Assembly (NCBI RefSeq): GCF_024158145.1
Contig: NZ_JAMYXM010000001.1
Location: 992,001 to 1,056,000 of the forward strand
Direction of reading: 5' to 3'
Origin: Notoacmeibacter sp. MSK16QG-6
GTDB lineage: Bacteria > Pseudomonadota > Alphaproteobacteria > Rhizobiales > Rhizobiaceae
DNA: 64,000 nt
Position numbers and translations under genes: made by a program. Below are positions 1 to 6,430 of this stretch, piece after piece (within the stretch, counting starts at the first letter, position 1; every line of letters starts with the position of its first letter). Under the pieces are notes generated by a model. It was given only the letters and a program-made list of their open reading frames with translations. It was not told where the DNA came from and did no database searches.

Positions 1-1089
1 GTCACCTGGTGGGACAAGCAGGTGTGGGACGAGATGGAGACCGTGGTGAAGAATCACGGCATCAACACCTTCAAGCACTTCATGGCCTATAAGGGCGCGC
101 TGATGGTGAACGATGACGAAATGTTCGCTTCGTTCCAGCGCTGCGCCGCGCTCGGCGCGCTGCCGCTCGTCCATGCGGAGAATGGCGATGTGGTCGCGAC
201 GCTGCAGCAGAAGCTGCTAGCGGAAGGCAATGACGGGCCAGAGGGCCACGCTTATTCGCGCCCGCCCGAGGTGGAAGGCGAAGCCACCAACCGCGCCATC
301 ATGATCGCCGACATGGCGGGCGTGCCGCTTTACGTCGTCCACACCTCCTGCGAGCAGGCGCATGAGGCGATCCGCCGCGCCCGGCAAAAGGGAATGCGCG
401 TCTATGGCGAGCCGCTGATCCAGCATCTGACGCTTGATGAGAGCGAATATTTCAACGAAGACTGGGACCATTCGGCGCGGCGCGTCATGAGCCCGCCCTT
501 CCGCAACAAACAGCACCAGGATTCGCTCTGGGCCGGGCTGCAGTCCGGTTCGCTCTCCGTCGTCGCGACCGATCACTGCGCCTTCACCACGGAGCAGAAG
601 CGCACCGGCGTCGGCGATTTCACCAAGATCCCGAACGGCACCGGCGGCCTCGAAGATCGCCTGCCGATGCTCTGGACCTATGGCGTCGGCACGGGCCGCC
701 TGACACCAAACGAGTTCGTCGCCGTCACCTCGACCAATATCGCCAAGATCCTCAACATCTATCCGCGAAAGGGCGCGATCCTGGTCGGCGCCGATGCCGA
801 TATCGTCGTCTTCGATCCGGAGAAGGAAAAGACGATTTCGGCCAAGAGCCAGCAATCTGCGATCGATTACAATGTCTTCGAAGGCAAAAAGGTGAAGGGC
901 CTGCCGCGTTACGTCCTGTCGCGCGGCAAGGTGGTCATCGACGATGGCGCGGTGAAGACCGAGGAAGGACACGGGCAGTTCGTCAAGCGCGAGCCGTTCC
1001 AGGCGGTCAACAAGGCGCTCTCGACCTGGAAGGAACTGGTCGCCCCGCGCAAGGTCGAGCGCAGCGGCATTCCGGCAAGCGGGGTGTGA
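1..1089 (+). CDS. hydA: dihydropyrimidinase (D-hydantoinase), 5' end cut by window edge
   Basis: The reading frame is open from base 1, so the gene starts outside the window; 362 codons of the C-terminal part remain. It belongs to the cyclic amidohydrolase family that opens dihydrouracil, dihydrothymine and hydantoin rings, the second step of reductive pyrimidine breakdown in the cytoplasm. Seen directly: FKHFMAYKGAL, carrying the lysine that is carbamylated to bridge the metals; VVHTSCEQAHEA with a metal-binding His; VATDHCAF with the catalytic Asp; and the usual C-terminal GADADIVVFDP segment. The stop codon overlaps a possible GTG start of the next gene. Downstream come a VOC protein and an ABC importer of a class often linked to pyrimidines, which fits a pyrimidine salvage or catabolism operon. 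The family call is secure; the exact substrate is inferred. Confidence 0.93.
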   Translation, partial: VTWWDKQVWDEMETVVKNHGINTFKHFMAYKGALMVNDDEMFASFQRCAALGALPLVHAENGDVVATLQQKLLAEGNDGPEGHAYSRPPEVEGEATNRAIMIADMAGVPLYVVHTSCEQAHEAIRRARQKGMRVYGEPLIQHLTLDESEYFNEDWDHSARRVMSPPFRNKQHQDSLWAGLQSGSLSVVATDHCAFTTEQKRTGVGDFTKIPNGTGGLEDRLPMLWTYGVGTGRLTPNEFVAVTSTNIAKILNIYPRKGAILVGADADIVVFDPEKEKTISAKSQQSAIDYNVFEGKKVKGLPRYVLSRGKVVIDDGAVKTEEGHGQFVKREPFQAVNKALSTWKELVAPRKVERSGIPASGV

Positions 1090-1616
1090 GGGCGTTGGTC
1101 GAGAACAACGCCCCCTCTCCGCCACGCTCCGCGCGGCACCTCTCCCCAAAGGGGCGAGGGTGGAGCAAACCGCACCCGTCGCGAGCCAAGCCAACCGGCG
1201 CATTGAAACGCGCCCGCGCAATGCGCAAGAAGCCGACCGATGCAGAGGCTTGGCTCTGGACGGAGCTTCGGAAAGAGCGGTTGAATGGCTACCGCTTCAG
1301 CCGGCAGGTTCCACTCGGGCGGTACATTGCCGATTTCGTTTGCCGAAAGGAGAAGTTGATCGTGGAAGTCGATGGCAGCCAGCATGCCGAAAGTACCCAC
1401 GATGCACTTCGCACGGACTGGCTCAATAGGAATGGCTACTCTGTCCTGCGATTCTGGAACGAGGAAGTGCTAAAGCAACGCACTATGGTCTTGAATACGA
1501 TCCTTGCTACACTCGACAAACGTTTGCCACCAAGCAAGTTCCACGCACCCGCTCACCCTCTCCCCCGCGGGGAGAGGTGCCGAGCGCAGCGAGGCGGAGA
1601 GGGGATGCGGCGATGA
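1086..1616 (+). CDS. DUF559 (Vsr-like endonuclease fold) protein
   Basis: The core matches the DUF559 family, small proteins with a PD-(D/E)XK/very-short-patch-repair nuclease fold and no settled function. Visible family features in order: a helix with PTDAEAWLW, GYRFSRQVPLG, YIADFVCRKEKLIVEVDGSQHA (DFVC plus EVDGxQH, the presumed catalytic Asp and Glu), then RTDWLNRNGYSVLRFWN. The start is uncertain. GTG at 1086 overlaps the hydA stop and would be translationally coupled, but the first 45 residues are then partly encoded by repeat copy A. TTG at 1203 or ATG at 1221 give about 131-137 residues, the normal family length. The C-terminal tail is encoded by repeat copy B. The gene therefore sits as a unit between two inverted repeats and separates hydA from the transporter genes. 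Confidence 0.8.
   Translation: MRALVENNAPSPPRSARHLSPKGRGWSKPHPSRAKPTGALKRARAMRKKPTDAEAWLWTELRKERLNGYRFSRQVPLGRYIADFVCRKEKLIVEVDGSQHAESTHDALRTDWLNRNGYSVLRFWNEEVLKQRTMVLNTILATLDKRLPPSKFHAPAHPLPRGERCRAQRGGEGMRR
1111..1160. repeat. palindromic repeat, copy A (inverted relative to copy B)
   Basis: A C/T-then-G-rich segment of about 50 bases just after hydA. Its reverse complement matches copy B at 1556-1604 at 42 of 49 positions, aligned by eye. It contains an internal hairpin, CTCTCCCC-AAA-GGGGCGAG, with one mismatch. This resembles the short intergenic palindromic repeats common in rhizobial genomes, here read through by an open frame. Confidence 0.75.
1556..1604. repeat. palindromic repeat, copy B
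   Basis: Copy B of the repeat lies at the 3' end of the DUF559 gene, in opposite orientation to copy A at 1111-1160. It contains a strong hairpin, CCTCTCCCC-CG-CGGGGAGAGG. It is translated as the C-terminal tail of the DUF559 protein. Confidence 0.75.
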
Positions 1617-1673
1617 CGATTGTAGAGCCCTCGACGAATGATCGTCTCCTTTGGATAAGGAGGCTGATATCGC

Positions 1674-2099
1674 ATGAGTGAAATACGCGCCCTCAACGGC
1701 GTTCTCGAAGCGGCGGTCTATGTCGACGATCTGGACTCCGCGCGCCGCTTCTACGGCGACTTGCTCGGGCTGGAAGAGATCATGGCCGTCGAGGGGCGAC
1801 ACGTCTTCTTCCGTTGCGGTACGACCATCGTGCTGTGCTTCATTGCCGAGGCCACGCGCCGGCCTACCCAATCGGAGACGCTGCCGGTTCCGCCCCACGG
1901 CGCCGAGGGGCCGGGGCATATCTGCTTCTCCGCAGATGGCGCGACACTCGACGGCTGGATACAGCGGTTGGAAGATGGCGGCGTCGAGATCGAGGCTGAC
2001 TTCAACTGGCCGAACGGCGCGCGCTCTGTTTATGTCCGCGATCCGGCCGGCAATTCGGTTGAGTTTGCCGAACCGCGCCTGTGGGAGTCTGCCGCATGA
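1674..2099 (+). CDS. VOC family protein (glyoxalase/bleomycin-resistance/dioxygenase fold)
   Basis: A 141-residue protein with two beta-alpha-beta-beta-beta modules typical of the vicinal-oxygen-chelate superfamily. The first module has AAVYVDDLDSARRFYGDLLGL and the second ends with SVYVRDPAGNSVEFAEP. A His in GHICFS and a Glu in VEFAE are in the right places to be metal ligands. The ATG at 1674 has a strong ribosome site, AAGGAGG, around 1659-1665. Its stop overlaps the ATG of the ABC ATPase gene (ATGA at 2096-2099), so it is part of the transporter operon. The substrate cannot be told from sequence; a role on a ring-opened or aldehyde intermediate of the neighbouring pathway is only a guess. 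Confidence 0.85.
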   Translation: MSEIRALNGVLEAAVYVDDLDSARRFYGDLLGLEEIMAVEGRHVFFRCGTTIVLCFIAEATRRPTQSETLPVPPHGAEGPGHICFSADGATLDGWIQRLEDGGVEIEADFNWPNGARSVYVRDPAGNSVEFAEPRLWESAA

Positions 2100-2902
2100 A
2101 CGCGCCACTTGCTGTTTCTGCTACCGAGCCCGTCATTTCCGCGCGCGATCTCGATCTGGTGTTCCAGACGGCCGATGCGCCGGTGCATGCGCTGTCGGAT
2201 ATCGACCTGACGATCAGAAAGGGCGAGTTCGTTTCGCTGATCGGCCCGTCCGGCTGCGGCAAGACGACGCTGCTGCGTGTGATCGCCGATCTCGAACAGC
2301 CGACCGGCGGTACCATTTCCGTGAACGGCATGACGCCGGAGAAAGCGCGTGAGGCGCGCGCCTATGGCTACGTCTTTCAGGCCTCGGCGCTGTTTCCCTG
2401 GCGAACCATCGCCAAGAATATTGCCCTGCCACTGGAGGTGATGGGTATCGATAAGGCCGAGCGCGACCGCCGTGTCGAGAAGAACCTGGCGCTTGTCGAC
2501 CTGAAGGGCTTTGGCAAGAAGTTTCCGTGGCAGCTTTCCGGCGGGATGCAGCAGCGCGCCTCCATTGCCCGCGCGCTTGCCGTCCAGCCCGACATGCTGC
2601 TGATGGACGAGCCCTTCGGCGCGCTGGACGAGATCGTCCGCGATCACCTCAACGAGCAGCTTCTGAAGCTCTGGGCGCGGACGAAAAAGACGGTCGTCTT
2701 CGTCACCCACTCCATTCCGGAGGCGGTGTTCCTCTCCACACGGATCGTGGTGATGAGCCCCCGCCCCGGCCGTATTCACGAGATCATCGATTGCGATTTG
2801 GGCGACGATCGCCCGCTCGATATTCGCGAAACGCCGGAGTTCCTCGCCATCGCCCAGCGCGTCCGAGACGGGCTCAGAGCCGGACACGCCTATGATGAGT
2901 GA
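2096..2902 (+). CDS. ABC transporter ATP-binding protein (NitT/TauT/pyrimidine type)
   Basis: A 268-residue ATPase of an importer. Walker A is GPSGCGKTT near residue 50, the Q-loop is in FQASALFPWRT, the signature is LSGGMQQRASIARAL, and Walker B is LLMDEPFGALDE, followed by the switch histidine in VFVTHS. The FPWRT Q-loop and the short length are typical of the nitrate/taurine/HMP subclass. The ATG at 2096 was chosen because it overlaps the preceding stop as ATGA; a GTG five codons earlier is less likely. It should energise the two permeases at 3147-4966 with the binding protein at 5033. A pyrimidine or related ring as substrate is inferred from the adjacent dihydropyrimidinase. Confidence 0.92.
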   Translation: MNAPLAVSATEPVISARDLDLVFQTADAPVHALSDIDLTIRKGEFVSLIGPSGCGKTTLLRVIADLEQPTGGTISVNGMTPEKAREARAYGYVFQASALFPWRTIAKNIALPLEVMGIDKAERDRRVEKNLALVDLKGFGKKFPWQLSGGMQQRASIARALAVQPDMLLMDEPFGALDEIVRDHLNEQLLKLWARTKKTVVFVTHSIPEAVFLSTRIVVMSPRPGRIHEIIDCDLGDDRPLDIRETPEFLAIAQRVRDGLRAGHAYDE

Positions 2903-2911
2903 GCCCAAGCA

Positions 2912-3166
2912 ATGAGCTTCCGGGCTGAAATAGAACCCTGGATCGTGCAGGCCTTGAAGGCTTATGGCGGGAAGGCAACTGTCGTAGCGATCGCTAAATA
3001 TATTTGGGAGAATTTTCGTAGCGAAATCGAAGGATACGACCAAGCTCTCTACACGTGGCAATACGATATGAGGTGGGCCGGTCAATCACTTCAGAAAAAA
3101 GGGGTCATCCGCAAGGAGCGATCAGGTTGGACTCTACTGGAGAGGAGTGCCTCGATTGGCATCTAG
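2912..3166 (+). CDS. small winged-helix-like hypothetical protein inside the transporter operon
   Basis: An 84-residue protein of unknown function. The order of predicted elements, helix (IVQALKAYGGKATVVAIAKYIWENF), helix (YTWQYDMRWAGQSLQKKG) and hairpin (VIRKERSGWTLL), resembles a winged helix such as the N-terminal domains of Mrr-like nucleases. I did not recognise a named family. Base composition differs from its neighbours: 90 of 180 bases are G or C across 2941-3120, against 43 of 60 in 3241-3300 of the following permease. Its end overlaps the start of the permease gene. It lies between an ATPase and its permeases, an unusual place for a regulator, so it may be a late insertion or a local DNA-binding protein. 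Confidence 0.6.
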   Translation: MSFRAEIEPWIVQALKAYGGKATVVAIAKYIWENFRSEIEGYDQALYTWQYDMRWAGQSLQKKGVIRKERSGWTLLERSASIGI

Positions 3167-4097
3167 TCGCGAGTTGGCCACACCGGGCGGCGGCTCGGGT
3201 TTCTGGCCAATTTTCAGGTCACTGCGATCAGCGCTGACTTCGCGCGCCCTGCCGGTCGTCGCGGTGCTGCTCGGCATTCTGGCGATCTGGTATCTCGGCG
3301 CTGTCTGGCTGAACGCCCCGTTCGCCTATGATGTTGCGGCCCGCTCCGACACCGAACTTTCCTTCGCCGAACTTCTTTCGCAAACCATGAGCCAGCAACG
3401 GCCCGTCCTGCCCGCGCCGCATCAGGTCGCTGCCGAGATGTGGAAGACCGTCGTCGAGATCGCACCGACCTCCAAACGCAGCCTGCTCTATCATTCCGGC
3501 GTCACGCTTTCGTCCACCCTTCTCGGCTTCGTGCTCGGCACCACGCTCGGCGTTGTCCTTGCCATCGGCATCGTTCATTCGCGCGTCCTCGACCGCAGCC
3601 TGATGCCCTGGATCATCACGTCGCAGACGATCCCGATCCTCGCCATCGCGCCGATGATCATCGTCATCTTCGCCAGCCAGGGGATCACAGGCCTGCTGCC
3701 GAAGGCCTTCATCTCGATGTATCTGTCGTTTTTCCCCGTGGCCGTCGGCATGGTGAAGGGGCTGCGCTCGCCGGACGCGATGCATCTGGACCTGATGCGC
3801 ACCTATAATTCCAGTCGCCTGCAAACGCTGCTGAAACTGCGCCTGCCTGCCGCCATGCCGTTTCTGTTCGCCTCCATGAAGGTCGGCGTCGCGATCAGCC
3901 TTGTCGGCGCGATCATCGGCGAGTTGCCGACCGGGGCGGTGGCCGGGCTCGGTGCGCGGCTCCTTGCCGGCTCCTATTACGGGCAGACGGTGCAGATCTG
4001 GAGCGCGCTGATGACGGCGGCGCTGCTGGCGGCGGTTCTGGTCATCCTTATCGATATCGCCTCGCGCGCGGTCACGTCCCGCATGGGGGTCCGCTGA
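3147..4097 (+). CDS. ABC transporter permease, first subunit
   Basis: An inner-membrane permease of about 315 residues of the BPD_transp_1 family (NitT/TauT/pyrimidine class). It has an N-terminal membrane segment (VVAVLLGILAIWYLGAVWL), a long periplasmic stretch, and five further hydrophobic segments. The EAA-like cytoplasmic loop ending in LRLPAAMPFLF is the docking site for the ATPase. The start is uncertain: GTG at 3147 sits right on a purine-rich site, while TTG at 3156 is nine bases after GGAGAGGAG and may be the real one. Either way it overlaps the small upstream ORF. Its stop overlaps the next ATG (TGATG at 4095-4099), so the two permeases are translationally coupled and probably form a heterodimer. 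Confidence 0.9.
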   Translation: MPRLASSRELATPGGGSGFWPIFRSLRSALTSRALPVVAVLLGILAIWYLGAVWLNAPFAYDVAARSDTELSFAELLSQTMSQQRPVLPAPHQVAAEMWKTVVEIAPTSKRSLLYHSGVTLSSTLLGFVLGTTLGVVLAIGIVHSRVLDRSLMPWIITSQTIPILAIAPMIIVIFASQGITGLLPKAFISMYLSFFPVAVGMVKGLRSPDAMHLDLMRTYNSSRLQTLLKLRLPAAMPFLFASMKVGVAISLVGAIIGELPTGAVAGLGARLLAGSYYGQTVQIWSALMTAALLAAVLVILIDIASRAVTSRMGVR

Positions 4098-4966
4098 TGA
4101 GCACCGACGCTGTTCTCTGGACGGGCCTGATCGTCTGGGCCCTCGCTTTCGCTGCCAATCTCGGCCTGTCCCGTATCGATGCCAAGGGCGGAGCCAAGCG
4201 CTCGATCGATCTGCTGATCCCGATCCTGTTCGGGATCGGCCTTCTGGCGCTGTGGGAAGGGCTGACGCGCGGGCTCGGCGTGCCAACCGTCATTCTGCCG
4301 CCACCGAGCATGATCTGGGACCAGATCACCTCTTCCGTGCCGACGCTCTGGGCCGATTTCAAGCAGACTTATCTGAAAGCCGTTATCGCCGGCTATCTGA
4401 TGGGCTGCGGGGCGGGTTTCGTCGTCGCGATCCTTGTCGACCGGTCGCCCTTCCTGCGGGCCGGGCTTCTGCCGGTCGGCAATCTGGTCTCGGCGCTGCC
4501 GATCATCGGCATCGCGCCCATCATGGTCATGTGGTTCGGCTTCGACTGGCCGTCCAAGGCGGCGGTCGTCGTCGTCATGACGTTCTTTCCCATGCTGGTG
4601 AACACGCTGGCCGGGCTGACGGCAGCGGGGCGGATGGAGCGCGACCTGATGGCGACCTACGCCGCGTCCTACTGGCAGACGCTGTTTTCGCTGCGCCTGC
4701 CTGCCGCAATGCCGTTCATCTTCAACGCGTTAAAGATCAATTCCACGCTGGCGCTGATCGGCGCCATCGTCGCCGAGTTCTTCGGCACGCCCATTGTCGG
4801 CATGGGCTTTCGCATTTCCACCGAGGTCGGCCGTATGAATGTCGATATGGTCTGGGCCGAGATTTTCGTTGCCGCCATCGCCGGATCGCTATCCTATGGA
4901 TTGCTGGCGCTTGCCGAGCGGGCGGTGACCTTCTGGCATCCCTCCAACCGCAGTGCTCGCGCATGA
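4097..4966 (+). CDS. ABC transporter permease, second subunit
   Basis: A 289-residue permease of the same family as its upstream partner. An N-terminal hydrophobic segment (LIVWALAFAANLGL) and a second at LLIPILFGIGLLALW precede the BPD_transp_1 domain. The cytoplasmic coupling loop contains LRLPAAMPFIFNALK, nearly the same as in the first subunit, which points to an old duplication. Its ATG overlaps the preceding stop by one base. It should pair with the first permease and the ATPase at 2096-2902 to import the ligand of the periplasmic binding protein encoded next. The pyrimidine assignment is inferred from context. Confidence 0.9.
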   Translation: MSTDAVLWTGLIVWALAFAANLGLSRIDAKGGAKRSIDLLIPILFGIGLLALWEGLTRGLGVPTVILPPPSMIWDQITSSVPTLWADFKQTYLKAVIAGYLMGCGAGFVVAILVDRSPFLRAGLLPVGNLVSALPIIGIAPIMVMWFGFDWPSKAAVVVVMTFFPMLVNTLAGLTAAGRMERDLMATYAASYWQTLFSLRLPAAMPFIFNALKINSTLALIGAIVAEFFGTPIVGMGFRISTEVGRMNVDMVWAEIFVAAIAGSLSYGLLALAERAVTFWHPSNRSARA

Positions 4967-4987
4967 CGGTCGGAGGCAAAAGGGCAA

Positions 4988-5009
4988 GCGGCGGGCCTGC
5001 AACCGCCGC
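4988..5009 (+). promoter_or_regulatory. intercistronic hairpin before the binding-protein gene
   Basis: A perfect 7-bp stem, GCGGCGG ... CCGCCGC, with an 8-base loop in the 66-base gap between permease and binding protein. No U-run follows. Such hairpins can stabilise the 3' segment so that the binding protein is made in excess; that role is inferred. Confidence 0.4.
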
Positions 5010-5032
5010 GGAAAACAACAAATAAGGAGCGC

Positions 5033-6049
5033 ATGATGAAGAAGACATTCGCCACGATGGCCCTTTCGGCCACCATCGCCCTCGGCGCGGGCCAGACGGC
5101 CTTCGCCCAGGAGATGGACAAGCTGACGCTGCAGCTGAAATGGGTAACGCAGGGCCAGTTCGCCGGCTACTATGTCGCAAAGGACAAGGGCTTTTACGAA
5201 GACGTCAATCTCGATGTCGAAATCAAGCCGGGCGGCCCGGACATCGCTCCGCCGCAGGTGATTGCGGGCGGCGGCGCTGACGTCATCATCGACTGGATGC
5301 CCTCAGCGCTGGCGAGCCGCGAAAAGGGCGTGGCTCTGGTCAATATCGCCCAGCCGTTCAAACGTTCCGGCATGATGCTGACCTGCCGCAAGGACACCGG
5401 CATTGAGAGCCCGGAAGACTTCAAGGGTAAGACGCTCGGCGTCTGGTTCTTCGGCAATGAATATCCGTTCCTTGCATGGATGAGCAAACTCGGTATTCCG
5501 ACCGAGGGCGGCGAAGAGGGCGTGGAGGTGCTGAAGCAGGGCTTCAATGTCGATCCGCTGATCCAGAAGCAGGCCGACTGCATCTCGACCATGACCTATA
5601 ATGAGTACTGGCAGGTGATCGACGCCGGCTACAGCGAAGACGATCTCGTCGTCTTCAACTATACCGACCAGGGCGTCGCGACGCTTGAAGACGGCCTCTA
5701 TGTGCTGGAAGAAGATCTCGACGATCCGGCGATGGTCGATAAATACGCCCGCTTCGTCGCCGCTTCGATGAAGGGCTGGGAATACGCCCGCGAGAACCCG
5801 GACGAGGCAGCTGAAATCGTGCTCGAAAACGACGCCACCGGTGCGCAGACCGAGGAACACCAGAAGCGGATGGTCGGCGAGATCAACAAGCTGACGGAAG
5901 GCTCCGACGGCACGCTCGACGTTGCGGCGGCTGAAAATACGGTCGAGACGCTTCTGTCCGGCGGCTCCGATCCGGTCATAACCAAAGCGCCGGAAGGCGC
6001 ATGGACCGATGTCGTCACCGAAAAGGCCAAAGAGGTCGAGATGGAATGA
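5033..6049 (+). CDS. ABC transporter periplasmic substrate-binding protein (NMT1/THI5-like)
   Basis: A 338-residue precursor. The signal peptide (MMKKTFATMALSATIALGAG) probably ends after AFA, near residue 25. The mature part begins LTLQLKWVTQGQFAGYYVAKDKGFY, the hallmark of the NMT1/THI5-like family that binds pyrimidines, thiamine precursors, riboflavin or sulfonates. Further family landmarks are GGPDIAPPQVIAGGGADV and KTLGVWFFGNEYPF. The start is ATG at 5033 or the adjacent ATG at 5036, after AAGGAG. It is the last gene of the importer operon that begins near hydA. Members next to dihydropyrimidinase genes are usually annotated as pyrimidine-binding; that specificity is inferred here. Confidence 0.9.
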   Translation: MMKKTFATMALSATIALGAGQTAFAQEMDKLTLQLKWVTQGQFAGYYVAKDKGFYEDVNLDVEIKPGGPDIAPPQVIAGGGADVIIDWMPSALASREKGVALVNIAQPFKRSGMMLTCRKDTGIESPEDFKGKTLGVWFFGNEYPFLAWMSKLGIPTEGGEEGVEVLKQGFNVDPLIQKQADCISTMTYNEYWQVIDAGYSEDDLVVFNYTDQGVATLEDGLYVLEEDLDDPAMVDKYARFVAASMKGWEYARENPDEAAEIVLENDATGAQTEEHQKRMVGEINKLTEGSDGTLDVAAAENTVETLLSGGSDPVITKAPEGAWTDVVTEKAKEVEME

Positions 6050-6051
6050 CG

Positions 6052-6119
6052 CTTCGCCAACTGGCGAAGACATTTATGGCATGAAGATAATGGAGGCGGG
6101 TCCGGTGTGGCCCGCCTCC
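6052..6119 (+). terminator. tandem hairpins after the importer operon
   Basis: Two stems follow the binding-protein stop codon: CTTCGCC-AACT-GGCGAAG at 6052-6069, followed by ACATTT, and the stronger GGAGGCGGG ... CCCGCCTCC at 6092-6119. Neither has a long U-run, so this is a probable rather than textbook terminator region. Confidence 0.5.
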
Positions 6120-6155
6120 GTCCGTTGCGGCGGCGAAATTTCTTGACGCGGACGC

Positions 6156-6184
6156 TTGCAAAGCGTCGTCAGCGGCTTTAGGTA
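6156..6184 (+). promoter_or_regulatory. candidate sigma-70 promoter for tRNA-Arg
   Basis: TTGCAA at 6156-6161 and TAGGTA at 6179-6184 are separated by 17 bases. This would start transcription around 6191, about 47 bases before the tRNA. The -35 overlaps a small hairpin, GACGCTT-GCA-AAGCGTC. The match is modest. Confidence 0.35.
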
Positions 6185-6237
6185 GCCGCTCACGGCAGCG
6201 ATGGCGACGCCCGCTGCCATACGCCTTTATGGCATGC

Positions 6238-6314
6238 GCGCTCGTAGCTCAGCTGGATAGAGCACCAGACTACGAATCTGGGGGTCGGGAGTTCGAATCT
6301 TCCCGAGCGCGCCA
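6238..6314 (+). tRNA. tRNA-Arg (anticodon ACG), CCA encoded
   Basis: A 77-base cloverleaf. The acceptor GCGCTCG pairs with CGAGCGC, followed by discriminator G and an encoded CCA (6312-6314). The D arm is GCTC...GAGC. The anticodon arm is CCAGA-CTACGAA-TCTGG with anticodon ACG at 6272-6274. The T arm is GGGAG-TTCGAAT-CTTCC, with one G-U pair. It should read CGU, CGC and CGA after A34-to-inosine editing. It stands alone between the importer operon and a convergent histidine kinase gene; tRNA 3' ends are common integration sites, but no integrase or duplicated 3' end is seen here. Confidence 0.97.
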
Positions 6315-6430
6315 TTCTCTCTTCGTTCGAACAGCTTGCCCTCGCATTATTCAAGTTCGGACTTCGTCCTCCGGGCACGCCGCTCTCTTTCACTTCACGA
6401 GAGCATGCTGCCTACGCGGCATGAGATCGA

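Larger units (their letters stand above)
1111..1604 (+). mobile_element. candidate repeat-bounded DUF559 cassette
   Basis: The 395-base core (1161-1555), encoding the DUF559 nuclease-like domain, is bounded by two inverted copies of one palindromic repeat (42/49 identical). This resembles the organisation of small nuclease-mobilised palindromic elements such as the REP/RAYT pairs of gammaproteobacteria. I see no target-site duplication that I would trust. Calling the unit mobile is an inference from arrangement, not something demonstrated by the sequence. Confidence 0.35.

Noticed and set aside
6238-6314. tRNA-Arg as an integration site for an island
   Set aside because: No integrase gene and no second copy of the tRNA 3' end were seen within the nearby bases; the following genes look like ordinary chromosome.
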